The notes under the pieces were generated by a model that was not told where the DNA came from, did not search any database, and saw nothing but the letters and a program-made list of their open reading frames with translations. Below are positions 41,496-49,748 of a stretch of DNA of 64,000 bases, in pieces. Position 1 is the stretch's first letter. The number at the start of each line of letters is the position of its first letter. The DNA is from Mycobacterium pinniadriaticum. GTDB lineage: Bacteria; Actinomycetota; Actinomycetes; Mycobacteriales; Mycobacteriaceae. The DNA lies in assembly GCF_026242045.1 (NCBI RefSeq), contig NZ_JAPJDO010000032.1:1-64000 (forward strand), written 5' to 3'. The position numbers and the translations under genes were made by a program.

Positions 41496-43241
41496 TCAAT
41501 TCAGGGGCACCGGCTCGAGGATCTCGGCCCGGGCCTCCGGCGCCGCCACTCGCAGCGCATCGGCCGATTCGTCATCGGGCTGGCGTTGCGAGAGCACCTC
41601 GGCCTCCACCCGCGCCCGATAGGTCTCGACTTCGCGGTCGACGTCGGTCTGGCTCCAGTTCAGGATCGGCGCGACGACCTCGGCGACCTCCCGGGCGCAG
41701 TCGACGCCGCGGTGCGGGTATTCGATCGAGATCCGCATCCGGCGGGCGAGAATGTCCTCCAGGTGCAGGGCGCCCTCGGCGGCCACCGCATAGGCCGCCT
41801 CCACCTTGAGATAGACGGGCGCATCGGTGATCGGCTCGAGCAACTCCGGGCTGTCCGCCGCCAGCGCCAGCACGTCGCCGATCAGCGAGCCGTAGCGGTC
41901 CAGCAGGTGGCGCACCCGGTAGGGATGCAGACCGTAGCGGGCCCCCACGCTCTGGGTCTGGTTGACCAGCGCGAAGTATCCGTCGGCACCCATCAGCGGC
42001 ACCTTCTCGGTGATCGACGGCGCCACGCGGGCCGGGATGTACTCGGCCGCGGCGTCCACCGCGTCGGCGGCCATCACCCGATAGGTCGTGTACTTGCCGC
42101 CCGCGATCGCCACCAGCCCCGGCGACGGCACCGCCACCGCGTGCTCGCGGGACAGCTTGGAGGTCTCCTCGCTCTCCCCCGCCAGCAGCGGTCGCAACCC
42201 GGCATACACCCCGTCGATATCGTCATGGGTCAGTGGTGTGGCCAGCACGGTGTTCACATGGCTGAGGATGTACTCGATGTCGGCCTTGGTCGCGGCGGGG
42301 TGGGCCAGGTCGAGATTCCAGTCGGTGTCGGTGGTGCCGATGATCCAGTGCGTGCCCCACGGGATGACGAACAGCACCGACTTCTCGGTGCGCAGGATGA
42401 TCGCCACCTCGGACACGATGCGGTCGCGGGGCACCACGACGTGCACGCCCTTGGACGCGCGGACCCGGAACCGGCCGCGTTCCTTGGACAATGCCTGGAT
42501 CTCGTCGGTCCACACCCCGGTGGCGTTGATCACCACATGGCCGCGAACGTCTTCCACGGCGCCGTCCTCGGAATCGCGGATCGTCACGCCGATCACCCGG
42601 TCGCCCTCCCGCAGCAGCGACACCACCTGGGTCGATGTTCGCACCACCGCGCCGTAATGCGCGGCGGTCCGGGCGACGGTCATGGTGTGGCGGGCGTCGT
42701 CGACGACGGTGTCGTAGTAGCGGATGCCCCCGATCAGCGAGCTGCGCTTGAGGCCCGGCGCCAGTCGGAGCGCGCCGGCCTTCGTCAGATGTTTCTGTGG
42801 CGGAACGGATTTCGCACCACCCAGCTGGTCATACAGGAATATGCCGGCCGCGATGTACGGCCGCTCCCACACCCGCTTGGTCAGCGGGAACAGGAACGGC
42901 AGCGGCTTGACCAGATGCGGCGCCAGGGTGGTCAGGGACAGCTCGCGCTCGTGCAGCGCCTCGCGCACCAGGCCGAACTCCAGCTGCTCGAGGTAGCGCA
43001 GCCCGCCGTGAAACATCTTCGAACTGCGGCTCGACGTTCCCGACGCGAAATCCCGCGCCTCGACCAGGGCGACCTTGAGCCCGCGGGTCGCGGCATCCAG
43101 TGCGCAGCCGGCCCCGACCACACCGCCGCCCACGACGACCACGTCGAACTGTTCGCTGCCCAGTCGCTCCCAGGCGTGTGCGCGCTCAGTTGGTCCGAGA
43201 AGGGTCTGACCGGTGCCCGGTCTAAGGATCGGGTCGCTCAT
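41496..43241 (-). CDS. glpD2: Aerobic glycerol-3-phosphate dehydrogenase GlpD2
   Basis: A 581-residue FAD-dependent enzyme that oxidises sn-glycerol-3-phosphate to dihydroxyacetone phosphate and feeds electrons to menaquinone. The FAD motif is DVVVVGGGVVGAGCALDAAT (about residues 33-52); the family signature is FASGTSSRSSKMFHGGLRYL; the C-terminal DAO_C domain contains SLIGDVLALA. Length and position match Rv3302c. It starts 9 bases after the lpdA stop, so the two form an operon. Confidence 0.95.
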   Translation of the reverse strand: MSDPILRPGTGQTLLGPTERAHAWERLGSEQFDVVVVGGGVVGAGCALDAATRGLKVALVEARDFASGTSSRSSKMFHGGLRYLEQLEFGLVREALHERELSLTTLAPHLVKPLPFLFPLTKRVWERPYIAAGIFLYDQLGGAKSVPPQKHLTKAGALRLAPGLKRSSLIGGIRYYDTVVDDARHTMTVARTAAHYGAVVRTSTQVVSLLREGDRVIGVTIRDSEDGAVEDVRGHVVINATGVWTDEIQALSKERGRFRVRASKGVHVVVPRDRIVSEVAIILRTEKSVLFVIPWGTHWIIGTTDTDWNLDLAHPAATKADIEYILSHVNTVLATPLTHDDIDGVYAGLRPLLAGESEETSKLSREHAVAVPSPGLVAIAGGKYTTYRVMAADAVDAAAEYIPARVAPSITEKVPLMGADGYFALVNQTQSVGARYGLHPYRVRHLLDRYGSLIGDVLALAADSPELLEPITDAPVYLKVEAAYAVAAEGALHLEDILARRMRISIEYPHRGVDCAREVAEVVAPILNWSQTDVDREVETYRARVEAEVLSQRQPDDESADALRVAAPEARAEILEPVPLN

Positions 43242-43250
43242 AGGCTCAGG

Positions 43251-44678
43251 CTAGTCGAGATCATCGTGCGCCATGAGACGGCGCGCAGCCTCGACGATCG
43301 ACCCCGACAACGACGGGTAAACCGACAGCGTCTGCGCCAGATCGGTCACCGAGATGCGGTTTTGCACCGCCAGGGTGATCGGCAGGATCAACTCCGAGGC
43401 GATCGGGGCCACCACCACCCCACCGATGACCACGCCGGTGGCCGGGCGGCAGAAGATCTTGACGAAGCCACGCTTCAGCAACGACATCTTGGCCCGCGCA
43501 TTGGTGCTCAGCGGCAGCATCAGGGTCCGGGCCGGGACCGAGCCGTTGTCGATCGCGGTTTGCGGGACCCCGACCGCGGCGATCTCGGGTCGGGTGAAGG
43601 TGGCCGAGGCCACCGTGCGCAGACGGATCGGGGCCACCCCCTCGCCCAACGCGTGATACATCGCGATCCGGCCCTGCATCGCCGCGACCGAGGCCAGCGG
43701 CAGCAGCCCGGTGCAGTCGCCTGCGGCGTAGATGCCGGATGCCGCCGTCCGGGACACCCGGTCGACCGGGATGTAGTTGCCCGGCCCGAGCTCGACACCG
43801 ACCCGCTCAAGGCCCAGGCCAGCGGTGTTGGGTACCGACCCGACCGTCATCAGCGCATGGCTGCCCTCGACGACACGGCCGTCAGCCATCGTGACCTTGA
43901 CCCCGCCAGATGCTCCTGAGCCGGTGCGCAGCACCGAGTCGGCCCTGGCGTTCTTGACCAGTGTCACACCACGCTCGGCGAACACCTCTTCCAGCACGGC
44001 GGCGGCGTCGCTGTCCTCGTGCGGCAGGATCTGGTCACGACTGGCCACCACCGTGCACGTCACTCCGAGTTCGGTGTAGGCGTTGCAGAACTCCGCCCCG
44101 GTGACGCCGGAGCCGACGATCACCAGGTGCTCGGGCAACTCAGCGAGATCGTAGATCTGACGCCAGGTCAGGATTCGCTCACCGTCGGGTACGGCGTTCG
44201 GCAGGACCCTCGGGCTGGCTCCGGTCGCAATCAGCACCACGTCGGCCTTGAGGACGCCGGACTGGCCGGTGGGCGTCGTCACGCGGACGCGGTGGTGTGC
44301 CATTCCCGGGACGGCATCGATCAGTTCGCCGCGGCCCTGCACCACGTTGACCTTCTCGCGCAGCAGCTGGGTGCCGATGTCGGCCGACTGGGAGCGGGCC
44401 AGCGTCTTGACCCGGTTGTTGATCGCGGGCAACGAGATCTTGGCGGCGTCGATGCCGATGTCGAAACCCATCCCGGACGCGCGGCGCAGCTCGGTCCGCA
44501 CCCCGGTCGAGGCGATGAACGTCTTGGACGGGACGCAGTCGAAGAGAACGCAGGCACCGCCGATGCCGTCGGAGTCCACCACGGTGACCTCGGCCACGTC
44601 CTTACCGCGGCCCGCTGCGACCAATGCGGCCTCGTAGCCTGCCGGTCCCCCACCGATGATCACGATCCGCGTCGTCAC
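43251..44678 (-). CDS. lpdA: Flavoprotein disulfide reductase-like NAD(P)H:quinone reductase LpdA
   Basis: A 475-residue member of the flavoprotein disulfide reductase family at the Rv3303c position, where the M. tuberculosis enzyme reduces quinones rather than lipoamide. FAD motif IVIIGGGPAGYEAA (5-18); NAD motif VIVGSGVTGAEF. A CxxxxC pair is present (Cys43 and Cys48 in GGACVLFDCVPSK), yet the C-terminal His-Glu dyad of true dihydrolipoamide dehydrogenases is replaced by VYPSLSGS. GTG 44678 follows a TAGATT -10 by six bases. It leads the lpdA-glpD2 operon. Confidence 0.93.
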   Translation of the reverse strand: MTTRIVIIGGGPAGYEAALVAAGRGKDVAEVTVVDSDGIGGACVLFDCVPSKTFIASTGVRTELRRASGMGFDIGIDAAKISLPAINNRVKTLARSQSADIGTQLLREKVNVVQGRGELIDAVPGMAHHRVRVTTPTGQSGVLKADVVLIATGASPRVLPNAVPDGERILTWRQIYDLAELPEHLVIVGSGVTGAEFCNAYTELGVTCTVVASRDQILPHEDSDAAAVLEEVFAERGVTLVKNARADSVLRTGSGASGGVKVTMADGRVVEGSHALMTVGSVPNTAGLGLERVGVELGPGNYIPVDRVSRTAASGIYAAGDCTGLLPLASVAAMQGRIAMYHALGEGVAPIRLRTVASATFTRPEIAAVGVPQTAIDNGSVPARTLMLPLSTNARAKMSLLKRGFVKIFCRPATGVVIGGVVVAPIASELILPITLAVQNRISVTDLAQTLSVYPSLSGSIVEAARRLMAHDDLD

Positions 44679-44684
44679 GTGCCC

Positions 44685-44690
44685 AATCTA
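44685..44690 (-). promoter_or_regulatory. -10 box of lpdA at the edge of a repeat array
   Basis: TAGATT on the minus strand, 6 bases before GTG 44678. It overlaps the first unit of the 37-base tandem array; later units carry a similar TAGATC. Confidence 0.5.
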
Positions 44691-44831
44691 ATCACCCGGG
44701 TCGCTTCGCTCCTGCCCACCGGATCTAATCACCCGGGTCGCTTCGCTCCTGCCCACCGGATCTAATCACCCGGGTCGCTTCGCTCCTGCCCACCGGATCT
44801 AATCGTCCGACTCCCTGCGCTCCCGCTCTGG
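44686..44831. repeat. Tandem array of a 37-base repeat (three perfect copies and a decayed fourth)
   Basis: Units at 44686-44722, 44723-44759 and 44760-44796 are identical. 44797-44831 is a diverged fourth copy. The core, read on the minus strand, is GCAGGAGCGAAGCGACCC, the same family as 11095-11158 and 59238-59260. It fills the divergent lpdA/Rv3304-like region. There are no unique spacers, so it is not a CRISPR. Confidence 0.9.
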
Positions 44832-44839
44832 GGACGTTC

Positions 44840-44845
44840 TAGGCT
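44840..44845 (+). promoter_or_regulatory. -10 box of the GGCT-like gene
   Basis: TAGGCT, 6 bases before GTG 44852, supporting a leaderless start. Confidence 0.5.
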
Positions 44846-44851
44846 TTCTCC

Positions 44852-45331
44852 GTGCCGCTCTACGCCGCCTACGGGTCCAACATGCATCCCGAGCAGATGC
44901 TCGAGCGCGCGCCGCACTCCCCGATGGCCGGGACCGGCTGGTTGCACGGCTGGCGGCTGACCTTCGCCGGCGAGGACATCGGCTGGGAGGGTGCACTGGC
45001 GACCCTGGTCGAGGACCCGGACGCCAGGGTGTTCGTGGTGCTCTACGACATGACGCCCGCCGACGAGCAGAACCTGGACCGCTGGGAAGGCTCCGAGCTC
45101 GGCTTCCACAAGAAGATCAGATGCCGCATCGAGTGCGAATCCACCGACACCACAACCGATCCCGTGTTGGCCTGGCTCTATGTGCTGGATGCTTGGGAGG
45201 GCGGACTTCCCTCGGCGCGCTACCTCGGCGTGATGGCCGACGCCGCCGAGATCGCCGGCGCGCCAGCGGAGTACGTACACGACCTGCGTACCCGCCCGGC
45301 GCGCAACATCGGCCCCGGGCACGGCGGCTAA
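44852..45331 (+). CDS. Gamma-glutamylcyclotransferase-like protein (Rv3304 type)
   Basis: A 159-residue GGCT/AIG2-fold protein. The N-terminal YAAYGSNMHPEQM is the YGSN nucleotide-like loop of the family, and a catalytic-type Glu lies in DRWEGSELGFHKK. Members release 5-oxoproline from gamma-glutamyl compounds; whether this one does is unknown. It occupies the Rv3304 position, divergent from lpdA, and starts at GTG 44852 after a TAGGCT box. A stem-loop follows. Confidence 0.85.
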   Translation: MPLYAAYGSNMHPEQMLERAPHSPMAGTGWLHGWRLTFAGEDIGWEGALATLVEDPDARVFVVLYDMTPADEQNLDRWEGSELGFHKKIRCRIECESTDTTTDPVLAWLYVLDAWEGGLPSARYLGVMADAAEIAGAPAEYVHDLRTRPARNIGPGHGG

Positions 45332-45339
45332 GCCTTTCC

Positions 45340-45365
45340 CGGCGAGCGTGCGTGTCTGCTCGCCG
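45340..45365. terminator. Stem-loop after the GGCT-like gene; left end of an inverted-repeat pair
   Basis: CGGCGAGC-N10-GCTCGCCG forms an 8-base perfect stem 9 bases after the stop. Within it GCGAGCGTGCGTGTC (45342-45356) has its exact reverse complement at 46374-46388, on the other side of the DUF559 gene. Confidence 0.6.
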
Positions 45366-45388
45366 ACACGCCGCTGCGGGGGCGCACT

Positions 45389-46276
45389 TCACGCATACTC
45401 GCGCGACGCCAAATGCGCACCGATGCGGTTGACGAGTACGCTCGGTTGGCGCCGGACGTCGTCGACGACTATCGGCACGACCATCCAGCCGAGGTCTTGG
45501 AGTGCAGCCAGCTTCTCCCTGTCGCGCCGAAGCGCGTCCGCCCCGACGTGCCATTCGCCGCTGTCGTACTCTGCGGCAACCCTGTGTTCTGGCCAGGCGA
45601 AGTCGAGCCTGCGCAGCCTTCCCCTGGCGTCGACCACTTCGTGTTGAAGGACCGGGTTGGGTAGTCCGCCATCGATCATGACCAGGCGGGCCTCGCTTTC
45701 CATCGGCGACTCGGCTCGACCGTCGGCAAGCGGAACCAGCTGGCGGACCTTGACGATGCCCCGCCTCCCCTGCTGTGCCACCACCGCGCCAGCCAGCTCA
45801 TCGAGATCGCATGACCGTGAGCGGAGGGCGGCATCGAGCGTGGCGAGCGCTCGCGGACGGCGCAACGTGCGAGCCACCTCCACGGCAGTCCACGCCGGCG
45901 CAGTAGCCGGCCGCCCCGACACCGTGACCAGAGGCGCGCCATCGCGGCGGTGCACGACAAGTCCGTCGGCGGGCCGCAACTGGTGCCCATTCGGGTTCAC
46001 CACGTGCAGATCGGTGGAGCCCTCGGTGTCGAAACCGTGGACATGCGCCGCGGTACCCATGCAAACGGCAACCGCCTCACCGCAGGCCAGATCGAGACCC
46101 TTGAGCCTGCGGACCCTATCGGCGGCTCCGCGGCTGTAGATACCTCGCCAGATACGTTCTACTGCAGCACATTCCAGCAACGTATTGAAGTTACCCCGAC
46201 TCACCAGAGCAAGAATCTGCCCTGCCGTGGCCACTCCGTCCTGCCTGTCGAATAGGGCGGCAAGCTCATCGCGCAC
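45389..46276 (-). CDS. AbiEi-like antitoxin domain + DUF559 nuclease-like protein
   Basis: A 295-residue protein common in actinobacterial accessory DNA. The N-terminal winged helix (RQDGVATAGQILALVSRG and VERIWRGIYSRG) resembles AbiEi-type antitoxins. The C-terminal DUF559 domain (about 205-295) has a PD-(D/E)xK/Vsr-like core: Glu in MESEARLVM, Asp in RRLDFAWPE, then AAEYDS. It might nick DNA or be a degraded regulator. No partner toxin is adjacent. GTG 46276 is chosen because the frame upstream lacks family sequence. Inverted repeats flank the gene. Confidence 0.75.
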   Translation of the reverse strand: MRDELAALFDRQDGVATAGQILALVSRGNFNTLLECAAVERIWRGIYSRGAADRVRRLKGLDLACGEAVAVCMGTAAHVHGFDTEGSTDLHVVNPNGHQLRPADGLVVHRRDGAPLVTVSGRPATAPAWTAVEVARTLRRPRALATLDAALRSRSCDLDELAGAVVAQQGRRGIVKVRQLVPLADGRAESPMESEARLVMIDGGLPNPVLQHEVVDARGRLRRLDFAWPEHRVAAEYDSGEWHVGADALRRDREKLAALQDLGWMVVPIVVDDVRRQPSVLVNRIGAHLASREYA

Positions 46277-46373
46277 ACCGGTGATGCTGCACGCGTGCCG
46301 CCTCGCCCGAAAGCCAGCCCTGTGCATAACGAGCGTGCGCGACACGCCGACCAATACCGCGTGTCACGGCACC

Positions 46374-46388
46374 GACACGCACGCTCGC
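46374..46388. repeat. Right arm of the 15-bp inverted repeat flanking the DUF559 gene
   Basis: GACACGCACGCTCGC is the exact reverse complement of 45342-45356. A related sequence (GAGCGTGCGCGACACG) occurs at 46331-46346. The pair bounds about 1.05 kb. Confidence 0.7.
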
Positions 46389-46395
46389 ACTCAGA

Positions 46396-47355
46396 TCAGC
46401 CGCGCGAGCGCGTGTATTCCCAAGCGTCGGAGACGATCTCGTCGATACTGGTGTGCCGTGGCCGCCAGCCGAGTTCGGTGATGGCCTTTTCGCTGGAGGC
46501 GATCAGCACCGCCGGGTCACCCGCGCGTCGCTCGACATCACGGGCCGCGATCGGCCCGCCGGTGACGCGCTCGCAGCAGGCGATCACCTCACGAACCGAA
46601 AAGCCGGTGCCATTACCCAGGTTGTAGATGCGATGTTCGCCCGGCCGCGAGCTCTGCAACGCAAGCAGGTGCGCATCGGCAAGATCGCGGACGTGAATGT
46701 AATCACGGATGCACGTGCCATCCGGAGTGGGCCAGTCGGTGCCGAACACCAGGATCTCCGGTCGTTGTCCGCTGGCCACCTGCAATACCAGCGGAATCAG
46801 ATGGGTCTCGGTGGCATGGCGCTCACCGAAGCCGGCGTAGGCACCCGCGACATTGAAGTAGCGCAGGCTCGTGGCGGCCAGTCCGTGCGCGGAGGCGTAT
46901 GACGTGATCGCATGGTCGATCGCGAGTTTGGTGGCGCCATAGGCATTCGTCGGCCGGGTCGGCGCGTTCTCGGTGATCGGCACCGACTCCGGTTCACCGT
47001 AGGTCGCCGCCGTCGAGGAGAACACCAGCCGAGGCGTGCCGGCCGCGCGCATCGCCTCCAGCAGCTCCAGGGTCTTGACGACATTGCCGTACCAGTACTT
47101 CTCCGGCTCGGCCACCGACTCCCCCACCAGGGATTTCGCCGCGAAGTGCAACACCCCGTCGAAGGATCCGCCGCCCAGCAACTCCGGCGCGGCCGCGACC
47201 ATGTCGGCCTCGACGAACAGCGCCCCGGGCGGCACGGCGTCGGCATTGCCCGTCGACAGGTCGTCGATGACCACCACCTCGTGCCCCTGCTCCAGCAGGA
47301 CCTGGGCGCACACGCTGCCGACATAGCCCGCCCCGCCGGTGACTAGCAGCTTCAT
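46396..47355 (-). CDS. galE: UDP-glucose 4-epimerase
   Basis: A 319-residue extended SDR. NAD motif TGGAGYVG (6-13), catalytic Ser/Thr in FSSTAATYG, YGATK Tyr/Lys pair, and GalE-typical GTCIRDYIHVRDLADAH. It interconverts UDP-glucose and UDP-galactose for cell-wall arabinogalactan and other glycans. ATG 47355 overlaps the amiA1 stop by one base (TGATG), so it is the last gene of amiB1-amiA1-galE. I do not recall galE at this locus in M. tuberculosis. Confidence 0.92.
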   Translation of the reverse strand: MKLLVTGGAGYVGSVCAQVLLEQGHEVVVIDDLSTGNADAVPPGALFVEADMVAAAPELLGGGSFDGVLHFAAKSLVGESVAEPEKYWYGNVVKTLELLEAMRAAGTPRLVFSSTAATYGEPESVPITENAPTRPTNAYGATKLAIDHAITSYASAHGLAATSLRYFNVAGAYAGFGERHATETHLIPLVLQVASGQRPEILVFGTDWPTPDGTCIRDYIHVRDLADAHLLALQSSRPGEHRIYNLGNGTGFSVREVIACCERVTGGPIAARDVERRAGDPAVLIASSEKAITELGWRPRHTSIDEIVSDAWEYTRSRG

Positions 47356-48524
47356 CAGAACGCCGCGGACTGCTCGACGATATTGACCAGAACCCGAACC
47401 CCGACCGCCAACGCCCGCTCGTCGAGGTCGAAGGTCGGCTGGTGCAGGTCCAGTTGCGGTCCGCGACCACTCCATACGCCCAGCCGCGCCATCGCCCCGG
47501 GCACCTCCTCCAGATACCAGGAGAAGTCCTCACCGCCACCCGACTGACGGGTGTCGGCCAGGGCGTCGGGAGCCACCGCCTCGATGGCGTGCGTCATGAT
47601 CTGCGTCGAACGTTCCTCGTTGACCACCGGCGGCACACCGCGATGGTATTGCAGCGTGTGCTCAATGCCGAGCGGAGCAAGGAGCCCTGAAACAGTCTCC
47701 TCTACAAGGCTTTCCAGAGCCACCCAGGTTTCGCGACTCGCGGTGCGGACTGTGCCCGCCAGCGTCCCGCTCTGCGGAATCGCATTGGCCGCGACTCCTG
47801 CGTTGGCCGCCCCCCACACCATCACGGTGCCGTGCCGGGGATCGATCCGGCGGGACAGCACACCGGGCAACCCGGTGATCAGCGTCCCCATCCCGTAGAC
47901 CAGATCCGACGTCAAGTGCGGCCGCGACGTGTGCCCGCCCGGCGAGTGCAAGGTGATCTCGATCGAGTCCGCCGCCGACGTGATCGGACCCGGGATCACC
48001 GCGACCCGCCCCACCGCCAACCGGGGGTCGCAGTGCAACGCGAAAATCCGCGACACCCCGACCAGAGCGCCGGCGGCAATGGCGTCGATCGCTCCGCCGG
48101 GCATCAGTTCCTCGGCCGCCTGGAAGATCAGTCGCACACCGACCGGCAGTTCGGGCACCGACGCCAGCGCCGTCGCGGCCCCGATGAGCATCGCGGTGTG
48201 GGCGTCGTGGCCGCAGGCGTGCGCGACATTCGGCATCGTCGAGCTGTACGGGGCGCCGGTGCGCTCGGCCATCGGTAGCGCATCCATGTCGGCACGCAAT
48301 GCGATCCGCGGTGCGTAATCGGGGCCGAAGTCGCACGTCAGACCCGTCCCACCGGGCAACACTTTCGGGTTGAGCCCGGCTTCCACCAGCCGATCGGCGA
48401 CGAACTGGGTGGTGGCGAACTCCTGGCGCCCCAGCTCCGGATACCGGTGGATGTGACGGCGCCACTCGACCAGGTCGTCGAAATGCCCAGCCAGCCAGGA
48501 CTCAGCGGTATCGGCGATACTCAT
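47355..48524 (-). CDS. amiA1: M20 family amidohydrolase AmiA1
   Basis: A 389-residue M20D metallopeptidase/amidohydrolase. Metal ligands: HACGHDAHTAML (mid N-terminal), the Glu pair in FQAAEELMPGG, His in LHCDPR and a C-terminal SGGGEDFSW. Relatives hydrolyse N-acyl or indole-acetyl amino acids. It is a tandem paralogue of amiB1, with which it overlaps by four bases. It matches Rv3305c. The true substrate is unknown. Confidence 0.92.
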   Translation of the reverse strand: MSIADTAESWLAGHFDDLVEWRRHIHRYPELGRQEFATTQFVADRLVEAGLNPKVLPGGTGLTCDFGPDYAPRIALRADMDALPMAERTGAPYSSTMPNVAHACGHDAHTAMLIGAATALASVPELPVGVRLIFQAAEELMPGGAIDAIAAGALVGVSRIFALHCDPRLAVGRVAVIPGPITSAADSIEITLHSPGGHTSRPHLTSDLVYGMGTLITGLPGVLSRRIDPRHGTVMVWGAANAGVAANAIPQSGTLAGTVRTASRETWVALESLVEETVSGLLAPLGIEHTLQYHRGVPPVVNEERSTQIMTHAIEAVAPDALADTRQSGGGEDFSWYLEEVPGAMARLGVWSGRGPQLDLHQPTFDLDERALAVGVRVLVNIVEQSAAF

Positions 48525-49711
48525 CGGCGCTTGGCCTCCCGTCGGTCCCGTAGCTGCAGCACACGGTCCCGCTCGACGGCCGTCTGCGCCAATCGAACGA
48601 CCGTGCGGGCCAACATGACCGCCCCCTCGGTGACCGCACGGTCACCGCTGGGACCGGCCGCGGCGGTGGTGAAGCCGGGCTGGTGGATCACCGCACCGCC
48701 GGATTCGATGCCGACCACCGGGTGGATACCCGGGAGCAGCTGGGTGACATTGCCCATATCGGTGCTTCCCAGCGGCATTGCGGACTCCACCTCGACGGGC
48801 ACCGGGTGACGGCCCATCTTGGTCATCTCGCCGCGAAACACCTCGGCGAGCCACGAGTCGGGGGTCAGCTCGGCATACGGTGGTGCGGCTTCGGCGATCT
48901 CGTGTTCACATCCGGTCGCGACCGCTCCTGCTGCGAAGCATCCGTGCATCTTGGCTTCCAGTTCCCGCAGCGATTCGGTGTCGACCGCCCGCATCGTGTA
49001 CTGCAGCTGGGCCCGACCCGGGATGATGTTCGTGGCCGAGCCGCCCTCGGTGACGATGCCGTGGGCGAGCTGACCGGGAGCCATCTGCTGGCGCAGCAGC
49101 CCGATCGCCACCTGCGCGACCGTCACCGCGTCGGCGGCGTTGACACCGAGGTACGGCGCAACGGCCGCATGCGACTCACGACCGGCATAGGTGACGATCG
49201 TCTCCGAGAGCGCCAGCGAGCGCGCGGCGGCAATGTCGATCGGCCCCGGGTGCAGCATCACCGCGGCGGCGACATCATCGAAGACACCCGCGTCGATCAG
49301 CAGGGCCTTGCCGCCGCCGGACTCCTCCGCGGGCGTGCCGATCAAGGCCACGGTGAGCCCCAGTTCGTCGGCCACCTCGGCCAGCGCCAAGGCAGTACCG
49401 ACCGCCGACGCGGCGATGATGTTGTGTCCGCAGGCGTGGCCGATACCGGGCAGTGCGTCGTACTCCGCGCAGATCCCGATGACCAGCGGGCCCGAACCGA
49501 AGTCGGCGCGAAACGCGGTGGCCAAACCACCCGGCGCCGCGCTGATCTCGAAGCCCCGCTCAGCCACCAGAGCCTGGGTCTTGGCGCAGCTGCGGTGCTC
49601 GTCGAAGGCCAGTTCCGGCTCGGCGTGAATGGCGTGGGAGAGTTCGATCAAGTCACCTCGACGCGCCATCACGACGTCCTCGACGCGGGTCGACGCGGTG
49701 GCGGTAGGCAT
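48521..49711 (-). CDS. amiB1: M20 family amidohydrolase AmiB1
   Basis: A 396-residue M20-type amidohydrolase of the AbgB-like branch. Ligands: HACGHNIIAAS, the catalytic Glu pair in GTPAEESGGGK, HPGP and the C-terminal STDMGNVTQ region. It shares its fold with AmiA1 but is divergent in sequence. ATG 49711 is preceded by GATACT six bases upstream, a likely leaderless promoter. It leads the amiB1-amiA1-galE operon and is divergent from deoD. Rv3306c position. Confidence 0.92.
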   Translation of the reverse strand: MPTATASTRVEDVVMARRGDLIELSHAIHAEPELAFDEHRSCAKTQALVAERGFEISAAPGGLATAFRADFGSGPLVIGICAEYDALPGIGHACGHNIIAASAVGTALALAEVADELGLTVALIGTPAEESGGGKALLIDAGVFDDVAAAVMLHPGPIDIAAARSLALSETIVTYAGRESHAAVAPYLGVNAADAVTVAQVAIGLLRQQMAPGQLAHGIVTEGGSATNIIPGRAQLQYTMRAVDTESLRELEAKMHGCFAAGAVATGCEHEIAEAAPPYAELTPDSWLAEVFRGEMTKMGRHPVPVEVESAMPLGSTDMGNVTQLLPGIHPVVGIESGGAVIHQPGFTTAAAGPSGDRAVTEGAVMLARTVVRLAQTAVERDRVLQLRDRREAKRR

Positions 49712-49734
49712 CAACGCAGTATCGCATTCAGCGA

Positions 49735-49740
49735 TAGGCT
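49735..49740 (+). promoter_or_regulatory. -10 box of deoD
   Basis: TAGGCT, 8 bases before GTG 49749. The opposite amiB1 promoter has GATACT at 49723-49718 on the minus strand, so the two are back to back within 40 bases. Confidence 0.5.
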
Positions 49741-49748
49741 CGCTGGCT

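Noticed and set aside
41316..43919. Long plus-strand open frame (about 867 codons)
   Set aside because: It lies opposite glpD2 and lpdA, whose motifs are intact; its Arg/His-rich composition marks a shadow frame.
44686..44831. Possible short CRISPR array
   Set aside because: Units are directly abutting identical copies without unique spacers, and no cas genes occur in the window.
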